Counted from the first letter of the stretch, positions 25,252 to 33,962 are shown. The stretch: 64,000 nucleotides of DNA from Paenibacillus humicola (GCF_028826105.1 NZ_JAQGPL010000001.1:5773501-5837500); one strand, 5' to 3'. Numbers and translations are program-made. The notes: generated by a model from the sequence alone, not told the origin.

Positions 25252-25941
25252 TCAAAGCACCTCCGTTAAAATCTTGCTCGCCGCCTCCAGCGCCTCGAGC
25301 GCTTCGCGAATGCGCCATGCCGCCCGGTCCCGCGGGCCGACGGCATTCGAGACGGCGCGCAGCTCCAGCACCGGCACGCCGCACAGCTGGGCCGCCGCCG
25401 CCACGCCGAAGCCTTCCATCGCCTCGGCCGCCGCGCCGGGCACCCGGCGGGCCAGCTCGGCGGCGGTTTCCGCCGTACCGGTCGCCGTCGATACCGTCAG
25501 CACCGGACCGGCGCAGGCCGCAAGCCCCGCAGCCCGCAGCGCTTCCGCGAACCGCCCGGCCAGCTCCTCGTCCGCGGGAATGCGCGAGGAGCCGAAGCCG
25601 AGCTCGTCCACCGCGAGGAAGCCGTCCGGCGTCTGCGCGCCCAAATCGGCGGCGACGATTTCGGTCGCCACCGCAAGCGAGCCGACCTCGGCACGGCCGG
25701 TGAAGCCGCCGCCAATGCCTGCGCTTACGGCAAGGCCGTATTCGCCGGCCGCCAGCGCCATGGCCGTGCGGGCTGCCGCGCTTGCCGGGCCGACGCCGGC
25801 CAGCGCGGTATCAAAGCGGCCGTCGCCGCGCAGTCCGCGCAGCACGGCTTCCCGTTCCGCCTCCACGGCGGTCATGATCAGCACGCGCGTGCCCGGACGC
25901 AGCCGTCCGGGCAGCGGGCCGTTGTCCGCATGTTCGTTCAT
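25252..25941 (-). CDS. mqnB: Futalosine hydrolase, menaquinone biosynthesis
   Basis: A 229-residue nucleoside phosphorylase-fold protein. RVLIMTAVEAEREAVLRGL, LAVSAGIGGGF, DLGAQTPDGF and AAEAMEGFGVA (the catalytic Met-Glu-Gly region) fit MqnB, which cleaves futalosine to dehypoxanthinyl futalosine and hypoxanthine. Immediately upstream of mqnD in one operon, which settles its identity against the similar MTA/SAH nucleosidase. Confidence 0.9.
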   Translation of the reverse strand: MNEHADNGPLPGRLRPGTRVLIMTAVEAEREAVLRGLRGDGRFDTALAGVGPASAAARTAMALAAGEYGLAVSAGIGGGFTGRAEVGSLAVATEIVAADLGAQTPDGFLAVDELGFGSSRIPADEELAGRFAEALRAAGLAACAGPVLTVSTATGTAETAAELARRVPGAAAEAMEGFGVAAAAQLCGVPVLELRAVSNAVGPRDRAAWRIREALEALEAASKILTEVL

Positions 25942-26030
25942 ATTTCCGAATCTCCTATCCAGCCATCAATCTCGTACAGCCTGCTATGTATAGTGAACCA
26001 GAATTAGACGCTTTTATCAAATGGGACGGC

Positions 26031-26067
26031 CAAAAAGCCCCCTTTCGCCAAATAAGCAAAGGAGGCC
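26031..26067 (-). terminator. Terminator of the parM operon
   Basis: On the minus strand GCCTCCTTTGC pairs with GGCGAAAGGGGGC and is followed by TTTTTGG. It lies 66 bases past the end of the third gene of the partition operon and separates it from mqnB. Confidence 0.75.
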
Positions 26068-26132
26068 CGCTTTCAGTTCGCCCGTGCAAAACCGCCCCCG
26101 GCGCCATATACTACCGCCGCCGATTCGGCCGT

Positions 26133-26591
26133 TTAATTCGCGATCCGCTGCCACTCCGGATAATCTTCCAAATAGCCATACTCCCGCAGCTCCTTGAGCG
26201 CCTTGCGAATCGTCTGCTCGTCCTCCCCCGAATCGCCAGACAGCTCGAGCAGGTCGCTGAACTTGATTTGCGGATGCTTCCCGCAGTACGTCAGCAGCCC
26301 CTTCGCCGTCCACGACAGGCGGTCGTCCCGGAAGACGTCGACCAGCTGGCGGTACAGCTTGTGCGGCAAAATTTTCAGTTCGACAAGGCTCTGCAGCGCT
26401 TTGGTCGTCTGTTTAACGGTCATCCGGCCGAGCCGTGAAAGCTCGGCAACATCGGGAAGGTGCGATTCCGTCGAACAGCCCTTAAGCACAATAAATGTCA
26501 TCTGGGCGTAGATATCGAGTCCCGGGATTTGAAACACTTCGTTCGTCAGCGTAAAATGGCGCGCGCTGTCGCCGGATTGTCCGCCATTCAT
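26133..26591 (-). CDS. Tandem winged-helix protein, plasmid-replication-like
   Basis: A 152-residue protein that appears to hold two winged helices. The first (YAQMTFIVLKGCSTESHLPD, then MTVKQTTKALQSLVELKIL) and the second (LSWTAKGLLTYCGKHPQIK, then DEQTIRKALKELREYGYLE) both read like the N-terminal domains of plasmid and phage replication organisers. It is third in the operon behind the actin-like and adaptor genes, 45 bases downstream. It may bind the same repeats or recruit replication proteins; this is inference. No exact family was recognised. Confidence 0.6.
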   Translation of the reverse strand: MNGGQSGDSARHFTLTNEVFQIPGLDIYAQMTFIVLKGCSTESHLPDVAELSRLGRMTVKQTTKALQSLVELKILPHKLYRQLVDVFRDDRLSWTAKGLLTYCGKHPQIKFSDLLELSGDSGEDEQTIRKALKELREYGYLEDYPEWQRIAN

Positions 26592-26636
26592 GTTGTCGTC
26601 CTCCTTCTCGTTCCCGTCCGGGCGTCAGGCGGAGCC

Positions 26637-27320
26637 TCACGGCTCGCTTTGGCCGCCGTTCCCCCGCTGAGGCGCCGGGGCCAGCTTGCCCGCGTTCGTT
26701 TTCGCCTGACGGAATATTTGAGCGAGACTGAATTTTTTCGGTTCGTCCGCATTGTCCGCCGCGCCTGGCTTTGCCGGCGAATCCGCCTCGATAACCGCTG
26801 CCTGTTCCGCCGGACCCGGTTCGCGCACGGCGCTCCGTTCCATCCATGGCGCGTCTCCCGCCGATTGGCGCGAAACCGTCTCGCCGTCTAAACCCTCGGC
26901 CTTCCCGCCGGTCTCGTCCAGCCCGGTGACGAACCGTTCCCGCTCATCGTTCGTCCGCGGCAGGGCGTCCTGCGTCCGCCAGCCCCATTCCGGCCGGCCG
27001 TCTTCCGCCGGGCGCTTCTGCGACGCCGGAGGATCGTCCGGGTGTTCGTAACGATCCGCGGCCGCCGTTATCCCGGTACCCGCTTCTACCGAAGGATACA
27101 TCCCGGGCAGCCCGGAACCGGCGTCCTCTTCCCGGCGGCGCGGGGCTTGCAGCTCCTGCATGACCCCTTTGACGATCAGCTCCATCATGCCTTGGCTGAA
27201 CAGCCCTTCCGCCTTTAGCCGGTTCATATAATCGATCACTTCGGGGGGCGTGTCCGACGGGACGTACAGCGTCAAATCCCTGCCGGGACGAACGAATACC
27301 GTCGAGCGCCGTTTTCTCAA
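26637..27320 (-). CDS. ParR-like partition adaptor (putative)
   Basis: A 227-residue protein with a compact N-terminal part (about residues 12-55: DLTLYVPSDTPPEVIDYMNR and GLFSQGMMELIVKGVM) resembling the ribbon-helix-helix of ParR-type centromere binders. It is followed by a long, low-complexity, charged and Pro/Gly-rich linker and a short C-terminal helix KKFSLAQIFRQAKTNAGKL. In ParR proteins the C-terminal tail caps the actin filament. The start overlaps the parM stop by 4 bases. The role is inferred mainly from position and the N-terminal pattern. Confidence 0.6.
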   Translation of the reverse strand: MRKRRSTVFVRPGRDLTLYVPSDTPPEVIDYMNRLKAEGLFSQGMMELIVKGVMQELQAPRRREEDAGSGLPGMYPSVEAGTGITAAADRYEHPDDPPASQKRPAEDGRPEWGWRTQDALPRTNDERERFVTGLDETGGKAEGLDGETVSRQSAGDAPWMERSAVREPGPAEQAAVIEADSPAKPGAADNADEPKKFSLAQIFRQAKTNAGKLAPAPQRGNGGQSEP

Positions 27321-28531
27321 GGCGTCCCGCTCCCGTTTCCTTCGCCGGCACCGCTTTCGGACCCGGCAGGCTCAGGCTCAAAGCCCGCCGCCGCTTCCCC
27401 GCCATGCTTCAGCGCATGGTCGAGCAGCAGAAACGTGCCTCTTGCGTTGCGGAACTGGCTGTGCTCGACGGCATCGAAGCGAATCGGCAGCCCGAGCTCG
27501 GCGTTCAGCTTCTCAATCCACGGCTGCAGCACGATCGCCCCGCCGCCGATAAACCAGAATTCGCCTGCATAGCGCACATGCTTCCATGAGTTCCTTGCGA
27601 GCTTCAGCACCTTTTCTGCCAAAATGCGCATATGCCGATTGACAAGCGGCGTCATGTCGAATACGACCTTGCCTTCCGCGAAAATTTCGTATTCCTTGTT
27701 GACGAGCATCTGGGTCAGCTCCGCCGTGCTCGCGATCAGCTCCTCCCCCTGCGAGTTCACCTCGCTGCGGATGCTTTCGAGCGCGTCGTTGAGGTAAATT
27801 TTCGTCCCCGTCGAATGGCGTTGATCGAGATCGAGGCCCGGCCGGAAAAAGGCGATGTCCATGTCGACCCCGCCGACATCCGCGATGCCGAACCCTTTGT
27901 GCGACAAGCGGGACTTCGAATGCGCCTCGATGTCGTAGACGCCGGACACGTCGTCGATGCCGATATCGTTCGGCAGCGAAAATTCCAGCTCCACCGTGAC
28001 GCCCTTAAACACCGGGGTCGTGACGAAAGTGACCGAATGGACGCCGGACGTAATTTTATCCGCGAATTCGCTGCGGAATTTCGTCACCTCGCTGATCGGC
28101 AGCCCGGTTCCGAGGTTGACGAGCGCTTTGATGCGCTTCTTGCCGCGCCGGATTTCGTTCGCGTGTTTCGCGGCAACTGCGTAGGCCGCCGCCGTCAGCA
28201 GCGTGACCATCGTCTCGGGCCGCTGCGCTTTTTTCTGCGCCGCCTTGTCGCCGACGATCTCGTGCACGATGCCTTCGTCCCCGATCGCCAAATTGCCGAC
28301 ATAGACATGGCGGTACTGCTCGCTCCCGATTGCCGGCGAAGTCAGCTGCACGTCCAGAAAGTCGAGGGGCTCCCCCGAATCGATCAGCTGAAACCGCTCC
28401 CCGAACGGCTGAGCGACAACGCTCGGAAATAGAAAGCTTTGCTCCAAATCGTCGTATATGCTTTTCACATGGCTGCTTCCGTTATCGATAGACAGCGTAA
28501 TGCTGGTGGAGAGAAGCTCGTTTTTTGCCAA
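27317..28531 (-). CDS. parM: ParM/StbA-family actin-like ATPase
   Basis: A 404-residue actin-fold ATPase. Phosphate-1 loop SIDNGSSHVKSIY near residue 14, phosphate-2 loop GIADVGGVDMDIAFF near residue 220 and adenosine motif FWFIGGGAIVLQPW near residue 345 are in the expected order. These proteins polymerise and push replicated DNA apart. It starts with TTG 28531 after GAGAGGGA. Two arrays of 7-bp repeats lie 109-341 bases upstream, where the centromere of actin-type partition systems is normally found. Its chromosomal-looking setting is unusual. A disordered Gly/Glu/Ser tail ends the protein. Confidence 0.88.
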   Translation of the reverse strand: MAKNELLSTSITLSIDNGSSHVKSIYDDLEQSFLFPSVVAQPFGERFQLIDSGEPLDFLDVQLTSPAIGSEQYRHVYVGNLAIGDEGIVHEIVGDKAAQKKAQRPETMVTLLTAAAYAVAAKHANEIRRGKKRIKALVNLGTGLPISEVTKFRSEFADKITSGVHSVTFVTTPVFKGVTVELEFSLPNDIGIDDVSGVYDIEAHSKSRLSHKGFGIADVGGVDMDIAFFRPGLDLDQRHSTGTKIYLNDALESIRSEVNSQGEELIASTAELTQMLVNKEYEIFAEGKVVFDMTPLVNRHMRILAEKVLKLARNSWKHVRYAGEFWFIGGGAIVLQPWIEKLNAELGLPIRFDAVEHSQFRNARGTFLLLDHALKHGGEAAAGFEPEPAGSESGAGEGNGSGTP

Positions 28532-28639
28532 GTCCGTATCCCTCTCTTTTATAAGTATTGATATGCAATATAAAAGATTTCGAAGCGGTGAAGGCGTTTT
28601 CGGACGGTTCGGGCCGTTTTTTAATAATTCTAATGGAGC

Positions 28640-28872
28640 TTAAACCTCGGCGTTTAACCTTTGAAGGGTAAACTTTAACCCTTAACGTTCAAAAGTTAAC
28701 GTTTGCAGCTTAAAGCTTGTTTCCGGCGCTGTGCTTTTATTTTCTCTTAACCACCGGTTGGCGCTGGGTCAGCTTTAAACTTTAACGGTTAAACTTTAAG
28801 TTTTAAACTTCAAGAGCTGAACGTCAACGTTTAAGCTTTAAAGTTTACCTGTCAAACGTTAAACTTCAGTGA
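28640..28872. repeat. Two arrays of 7-bp TTAAnnn repeats, candidate parC centromere
   Basis: Block A (28640-28716) reads as 11 consecutive heptads and block B (28775-28872) as 14, most starting TTAA or TCAA with consensus TTAAACT/TTAACGT. TTAA cores at 28640, 28654, 28675, 28682, 28696, 28710 and at 28775, 28782, 28789, 28796, 28803, 28831, 28838, 28859 all keep exact multiples of 7 within each block. Three repeats equal two helical turns. The region (28532-28983) has no gene and lies upstream of parM, so it is the likely adaptor-binding site. Confidence 0.8.
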
Positions 28873-28983
28873 TTTTCACCGAACCGATTCTTTTCGCAAA
28901 CGTTTGATAAGCCTAAGGTTGTATGGTTATTTAGGGCGCCAGTTTGTTAAAATAAACCTATCTGTCGGATGGGAGGAATAACA

Positions 28984-30216
28984 ATGACCGATTTTTCGGA
29001 AAAGCTGGGAAAGTACGCCGCGCTGGCCGTTCAGGTGGGCGTCAACGTACAGCCCGAACAAAATCTGGTGGTGCTCGCCACGCTCGAAGCGGCGCCGTTC
29101 GTGCGGCTGGTCGTAAAGAAAGCGTATGAAGCCGGAGCCAAAAACGTATACGTCGAATGGAACGACGACGAGGTAACCCGCACAAGATTCGAGCTCGCCC
29201 CGGACGAAGCGTTCTTCGACTACCCGATGTGGCGCGCGAAGGGCATGGAGGAGTTGGCCGAGAACAATGCCGCCTTCCTTTCGATCATCGCCGCTAACCC
29301 CGATCTGCTGAAGGGAATCGACCCCGAGCGGATCGCAAACGCGAACAAAACAGCCGGGAAAGCGATGCAGAAGTACAGAAGCTATGCCATGTCCGACAAA
29401 ATCAGCTGGTCGATCGTCGCCGTGCCTTCGCCCGCATGGGCCGAGAAGGTGTTCCCGGATCTTGGGGAGGACCGCCGGGTCGACGCGCTCTGGGATGCGA
29501 TTTTCGCCGCGACGCGCGTCAATCTGGACGATCCGGTCGGCGCATGGAAGGCGCATACGAAAACGCTGGACGACAAAGCGGACCATCTGAACGCGAAGAA
29601 ATACCGCAAGCTGATGTACAAAGGCGAAGGCACCGACCTCAGCATCGAGCTGCCGGAAGGACATTTGTGGGTAAGCGGCGGAAGCGTCAATGCGGCGGGC
29701 ACGACCTTCGTGGCGAACATGCCGACGGAAGAGGTGTTTACGGCGCCGCTGAAGGAAGGCGTCAACGGGAAGGTGCGCAGCACGAAGCCGCTCAGCTACG
29801 GCGGCACGCTGATTAAGGACTTCTCCCTTACGTTCGAGAAAGGCAAAATCGTAGGCGTCGAAGCGGCGGAGGGACTTGAAGTCCTGCAGCGGCTGGTCAA
29901 TACGGACGAGGGCTCCGCCTACCTCGGTGAAGTGGCGCTGGTCCCGCACCGCTCCCCGATTTCCGATACGAACCTCGTCTTCTTCAATACGCTCTTCGAC
30001 GAGAATGCGTCGAGCCATTTGGCCATCGGCAATGCGTATGCGTTCTGCCTCGAAGGCGGCAAGAACTTATCGCAGGAAGAACAGCAGCAAAGGGGGCTTA
30101 ACTCGAGCCTCGTCCACGTCGATTTCATGATCGGCTCGGCGGACACGGACATCGACGGAGAGCTGCCGGACGGCACGGCCGAAGCGGTATTCCGCGGCGG
30201 AAACTGGGCGTTCTGA
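28984..30216 (+). CDS. M29-family aminopeptidase (AmpS/PepS type)
   Basis: A 410-residue leucyl aminopeptidase of the thermophilic M29 type. The N-terminal fold opens FSEKLGKYAALAVQVGVNVQ. Metal-ligand regions include ANMPTEEVFTAP, GEVALVPHRSPI and HVDFMIGSAD. The enzyme cleaves N-terminal residues from peptides in the cytoplasm using two metal ions. GGGAGG lies about 7 bases before ATG 28984; an in-frame ATG at 28969 is unlikely. A single gene ended by the terminator at 30247. Confidence 0.9.
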   Translation: MTDFSEKLGKYAALAVQVGVNVQPEQNLVVLATLEAAPFVRLVVKKAYEAGAKNVYVEWNDDEVTRTRFELAPDEAFFDYPMWRAKGMEELAENNAAFLSIIAANPDLLKGIDPERIANANKTAGKAMQKYRSYAMSDKISWSIVAVPSPAWAEKVFPDLGEDRRVDALWDAIFAATRVNLDDPVGAWKAHTKTLDDKADHLNAKKYRKLMYKGEGTDLSIELPEGHLWVSGGSVNAAGTTFVANMPTEEVFTAPLKEGVNGKVRSTKPLSYGGTLIKDFSLTFEKGKIVGVEAAEGLEVLQRLVNTDEGSAYLGEVALVPHRSPISDTNLVFFNTLFDENASSHLAIGNAYAFCLEGGKNLSQEEQQQRGLNSSLVHVDFMIGSADTDIDGELPDGTAEAVFRGGNWAF

Positions 30217-30246
30217 GCCGATCCGGCCGAAAACCATTCTACCGCA

Positions 30247-30300
30247 AAAACTCCCGGCGGCAGACCGCTGCTTATCGAGCCTGCCGGCCGGGAGTTTTTT
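30247..30300 (+). terminator. Terminator of the aminopeptidase gene
   Basis: AAACTCCCGGC ... GCCGGGAGTTT form an 11-bp stem, with inner CAG/CTG pairs, followed by TTTT. Confidence 0.85.
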
Positions 30301-30402
30301 CGCGCTCCGGTTTGTTTGAACTCCATCCGTTAAACATGCTACGCTGGATATAACGCCGCCGGACGCACAAACCGGCGGACGGGCAACAAAAGGAGGCGCC
30401 GC

Positions 30403-31776
30403 ATGACGCGCATCGTCGAAATCCCCACTTCAAGAGTGTCCAATTTTTTCCGGTTTCGGCGCGACCCGCTCGGCTTCCTGGTCGACGCGCTGCCGCTCGG
30501 CGACGTCGTGTCACTGCGGACAAGCTCTTTTCGCCCGACATTCATCGTCAACTCGCCCGACTTCGTCCAGGAGCTGCTGGTCCATCAGGAGGACAAGCTT
30601 CGCAAGGGCAGAAGCTCCCGCGTGCTGCGCCGGACGATCGGCGACGGCCTGCTTACGGCCGAGCGCGATGCGCACCGGCATCAGAAGCGGTATCTGACGC
30701 CGGTCTTTTACAAGGAGCGCATCGGCGCCTATGCCGAAATCGTCGTCGAAGAGGCAAACCGGCTGGCCGATACGCTTCAGGACGGAGTGCCGGTTGCGAT
30801 ACACGACGCGATGATGCAGCTGACGCTCGGCGTGATCGCCCGCAGCATGTTCAAAACCGAGCTTGCGGCGGACAAAAAAGCGCTAGCGGCAGCCGTGGAC
30901 GCGACGATCCGGCAATCGGCGAGAATGATTTTTTCCCCGGTCATCCTTCCGCTCGGCGTGCCGACGCGGAGCAATCTGTCGCTGAAGCAGGCGATCCGGA
31001 CGCTGGAGAAGATGGTGTACGACACGATTGCTCGCGCGAAGAAAGCGCCGGACCGGTATGCGGACAGCCTTCTCGGGCTGCTGCTGGACACGAGGGACGA
31101 GGACGGGAATCCGATTCCGGAGCGCGAAATCCGCGACCAGATGATGACAATGCTGCTGGCCGGCCACGAAACGACGGCTAATGCGCTCGTCTGGGCCTGG
31201 TGTTGTCTGGAGCATTCTCCGGAAGCGGCGAACCGGCTGCGCCGGGAGCTGGATGCGATCCGGCAGCGGGAAAAGCAGTCCGGCACGCGGATTTCCGCCG
31301 CCGACCGCTACAGGGAAATGACTTATACGCGGTATATCGTACAGGAGACGCTCCGGCTGTATCCCCCGGCTTGGACGATTTTGCGCGAAGCGGAGGGAGA
31401 GATTTCCATGCTTGGAGACACCTTTCCCCCAAACAGCAGCTTTCTGATCAGCCCGTACGCGATTCACCGCAGCGACGCGGTATTCGGCGATGCGTCCGCG
31501 TTCCGGCCCGAACGGTTTGAGGAGAACGCCGCGGGATGGCCGCGCTTCGCATACTTCCCGTTCGGCGGGGGCACACGCGGCTGTATCGGCTCGCAGTTCG
31601 CCATGATGGAGGCCGTGCTCCTTCTCGGCACGCTGGCCGAGCGATTCGAATTCAAGTCCGTGCCGGGGCAGGGCGAGCCCGAGCCCGAGCCGCTCGTTTC
31701 GCTGCGCGTGAAGGGCGGCCGGACGATGGTCCCCCTTCGTTGTCCCGGCGTACGGCAGCGGGAGTCCGGCTCCTAG
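30403..31776 (+). CDS. Cytochrome P450
   Basis: A 457-residue soluble P450. The oxygen-activation helix carries LLAGHETTANAL, the K-helix ETLRLYPP (ExxR), and the haem loop FPFGGGTRGCIGSQFA with the axial Cys. No membrane anchor is present and no redox partner is adjacent. The form (long, CYP102/CYP4-like pattern around AGHETT and PERF) suggests hydroxylation of fatty acids or related lipids. AAAGGAGG is well placed before the ATG. Confidence 0.92.
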   Translation: MTRIVEIPTSRVSNFFRFRRDPLGFLVDALPLGDVVSLRTSSFRPTFIVNSPDFVQELLVHQEDKLRKGRSSRVLRRTIGDGLLTAERDAHRHQKRYLTPVFYKERIGAYAEIVVEEANRLADTLQDGVPVAIHDAMMQLTLGVIARSMFKTELAADKKALAAAVDATIRQSARMIFSPVILPLGVPTRSNLSLKQAIRTLEKMVYDTIARAKKAPDRYADSLLGLLLDTRDEDGNPIPEREIRDQMMTMLLAGHETTANALVWAWCCLEHSPEAANRLRRELDAIRQREKQSGTRISAADRYREMTYTRYIVQETLRLYPPAWTILREAEGEISMLGDTFPPNSSFLISPYAIHRSDAVFGDASAFRPERFEENAAGWPRFAYFPFGGGTRGCIGSQFAMMEAVLLLGTLAERFEFKSVPGQGEPEPEPLVSLRVKGGRTMVPLRCPGVRQRESGS

Positions 31777-31849
31777 CCGATCGGATCGTCTGCCCGGGCT
31801 TTCCAACTGCCGTATTCCGGCGCCGAACGGCCGTCTCCCGCGGGGGCCG

Positions 31850-32281
31850 TTATTCGATCCATCTTCTCGGCCCGATGACATGGACGTCAGGCCGCCCTTC
31901 CGGCTTCAGCGCTTCACGAATCCGTTTTCGGGTAAAATCGCTCATCGGCCGGGGCAAATCGGCCGGGGCGCAGAACCGGCATTCCGTAATTTCAGGCGAG
32001 GAAGGCAGCGGCTTCCCGGTGCCTCCGCATCGGGCCAAAAAAACGAAATGGTGCATGTCGTATTCGGGATCGTAATAGATTCCCGTCAGCTGCCCTACCG
32101 TAACGTCGAGCCCGGTTTCTTCCAGCACTTCCCTCCGCGCCGTCTCTTGTGCCGACTCATTCTCCTCCGCTTTCCCTCCGGGCAGCTCCCAGTTTAATTT
32201 CCCGTAGCTGTGTTTAACTAACAACACACGTCCGGCGTCATCCAAAATAACCGCCGCCGCGCCGATCGACTTATTCGGCAT
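31850..32281 (-). CDS. Nudix hydrolase
   Basis: The Nudix box is complete: GGKAEENESAQETARREVLE followed by ETGLDV, fitting GX5EX7REUXEEXGU at about residues 35-58 of 143. Nudix proteins hydrolyse nucleoside diphosphate derivatives. AAGGGGTG stands about 6 bases before ATG 32281; an ATG at 32299 lacks a ribosome binding site. It converges with the P450 gene. Confidence 0.88.
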   Translation of the reverse strand: MPNKSIGAAAVILDDAGRVLLVKHSYGKLNWELPGGKAEENESAQETARREVLEETGLDVTVGQLTGIYYDPEYDMHHFVFLARCGGTGKPLPSSPEITECRFCAPADLPRPMSDFTRKRIREALKPEGRPDVHVIGPRRWIE

Positions 32282-32472
32282 AACAGCACCCCTTTTCACT
32301 TATTTGGACTGCCCAATTTAACGTACCTAACGCCTCGCGGCTGTAAAAGGTTTCACATTTCCGCCCGAATCCGCACGCTCCTTTGCATTTCTATAAACGA
32401 CGGCCGGCTCATATATATCATTCGTTGGCGATTCACGCGTTGCGTCTATTTTCGTTCAAAGGAGCCATCTGC

Positions 32473-33147
32473 ATGGATCAGCCTTCTAACGCCCCTAACC
32501 GCAGCGGGGGCATTCCCCAGCCTATCCGGCCGGACGGGGCCGGGGCGCCCGATTTCGGACCGCGGTATGTGATGCGCGATCTGGAAAATCCGGATCTGCT
32601 CGTCCCGCCGTCGCAGGTACCCGGTCCGCTGGAGACCCAGCATGTGCCGGATCCGTACGGAACCGTGCCGCAAAGCTTCACCCACCGGCTGCTGGCGCAG
32701 AAACCGATCGTAACGCCGGGCGGAACCGTGCGCATCGTCGATTCATCCAATTTCCCGGTCTCGGTCGCCATTGCCGCCGCGCTGGTCGAAATCAAACCGG
32801 GCGCGATGCGGGAAATGCACTGGCACCCGAACAACGACGAATGGCAGTATTATTTGTCCGGAACGGGGAGCATGACCGTCTTTGCGGCGAACGGCAACGC
32901 CCGCACGTTCGACTACCGGGCCGGCGACGTCGGATACGTGCCCTTCGCATTCGGACATTATGTGTAAAATACCGGAAATACAAGCTTGTGGTTTCTGGAA
33001 ATGTTCAAGAGCAGCCGGTTCGAGGACGTATCGCTCAATCAATGGATGGCCTTAACTCCGCACCAGCAGGTGGCAGACAATCTGCATGCATTCCCGGAGC
33101 TGATGCGTGCGCTCCGCAAGCAAAAATGGCCCGTGGTCAAATATTGA
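32473..33147 (+). pseudogene. oxdC: Oxalate decarboxylase gene with internal deletion and in-frame stop
   Basis: The start ([20 protein letters not shown] then [14 protein letters not shown]) is the N-terminus of bicupin oxalate decarboxylase, but it jumps directly to the linker and C-terminal cupin ([44 protein letters not shown]). The N-terminal cupin, about 170 residues, is missing without loss of frame. Codon 165 is then TAA where the family has Glu in HYxENTG; the same frame continues [20 protein letters not shown] to a natural-looking TGA at 33147. The Mn ligands H116, H118, E123 and H162 all lie before the stop. AAAGGAG precedes the ATG. Confidence 0.85.
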
Positions 33148-33204
33148 CCGGCCGGCCTGCTTAAGGCACCCCGGGCGGTGCGGACGCCCGCATCGTGAAC
33201 CGAA

Positions 33205-33240
33205 AGCCGTTCCCCTTGCCTTGAGGGAACGGCTTTTTTT
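33205..33240 (+). terminator. Terminator downstream of the damaged oxdC
   Basis: A perfect 10-bp stem AGCCGTTCCC / GGGAACGGCT with a 10-base loop and seven T residues. Confidence 0.88.
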
Positions 33241-33354
33241 CATGTCGCCGGCTTGCATTGGTTTACCGCGGGTTCTAATATATGGATATAAAGGCTCATT
33301 TTTAGAACATGTATATTGAGGGCTGTGGGTAAGCGCACATGTGAGCGGGTCGCT

Positions 33355-33813
33355 TCAAACTTCCATCTTCTCAAAAATCCGGATGATCTTGGTTATCGCA
33401 TAGTCGAGATCGAGCAGATCGTCCTCGCCGAGCGCAGCGATCCGTTCGGCAAACAGCCGGTGGAACTCCGCCCAATGCTTCGTTACTGTTTCCTTCCCTT
33501 TATCGGCGAGGAACAGCCTGACGGCTCTGCGGTCGTGCGGATCCTGCGCCTTGACGACAAATCCCGTTTCCTCCAGCTTCGAAATGAGCGGCGTCAGCTG
33601 CTGCTTCGAAATGCTGATCTGCTGAGCCAAATGGGTCATGGAAATCCCCTCTCCGGCATGAAACAGCTCCTCCAGAATATGCAGCTGCAGGTGCGTCAAA
33701 GAGGACGGCTTCGGGATCGGATTGCCCTTGGCGAACGGCTTGTTCAGCCGATTATAGACGAGCGGGAGAAGCCGGACGAATAGGCCGGCGATTTTTTCGG
33801 CGTTTTTGCTCAA
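33355..33813 (-). CDS. MarR-family transcriptional regulator
   Basis: 152 residues with winged helix SISKQQLTPLISKLEETGFV and wing DPHDRRAVRLFLADKG. It is divergent from the ECF42/DGPF operon and has a perfect palindrome 36 bases upstream, so it is likely autoregulated. Target genes besides itself are unclear. Confidence 0.85.
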   Translation of the reverse strand: MSKNAEKIAGLFVRLLPLVYNRLNKPFAKGNPIPKPSSLTHLQLHILEELFHAGEGISMTHLAQQISISKQQLTPLISKLEETGFVVKAQDPHDRRAVRLFLADKGKETVTKHWAEFHRLFAERIAALGEDDLLDLDYAITKIIRIFEKMEV

Positions 33814-33848
33814 ATCGTAACCATTCCTTTAGAAATCGTTGTCCGTTC

Positions 33849-33864
33849 GTAAACCATTGTTTAC
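33849..33864 (-). promoter_or_regulatory. Palindromic operator upstream of the MarR gene
   Basis: GTAAAC-CATT-GTTTAC is a perfect 6-4-6 inverted repeat, 36-51 bases from the MarR start and within the divergent region with the sigma-factor operon. Binding by MarR is inferred. Confidence 0.6.
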
Positions 33865-33935
33865 CCTAAGCGTGATAAACAAGCTTCAGCCTCATTCTAC
33901 CACAACTCGTTCTCCCCCTGCAGGCGGTCGGCAGG

Positions 33936-33962
33936 TGTCGATTTTGCCCGCTGCCGTTCGTC
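33936..33962 (+). promoter_or_regulatory. ECF42-type promoter of the DGPF/sigma operon
   Basis: TGTCGA (33936-33941) and CGTC (33959-33962) are 17 bases apart, 44 bases before the DGPF start. This fits the published ECF42 promoter pattern as I remember it (TGTCGA at -35, CGA/TC at -10). The second copy at 35834 keeps the same boxes and spacer length. It implies that the sigma factor transcribes its own operon. Confidence 0.7.

Noticed and set aside
28640..28872. CRISPR array
   Set aside because: The unit is only 7 bases with no spacers and no cas genes; it fits iterons instead.
32965..32967. Programmed readthrough or selenocysteine at the oxdC stop
   Set aside because: The codon is TAA, not TGA, it replaces a conserved Glu, and the gene already lacks a whole domain; decay is simpler.
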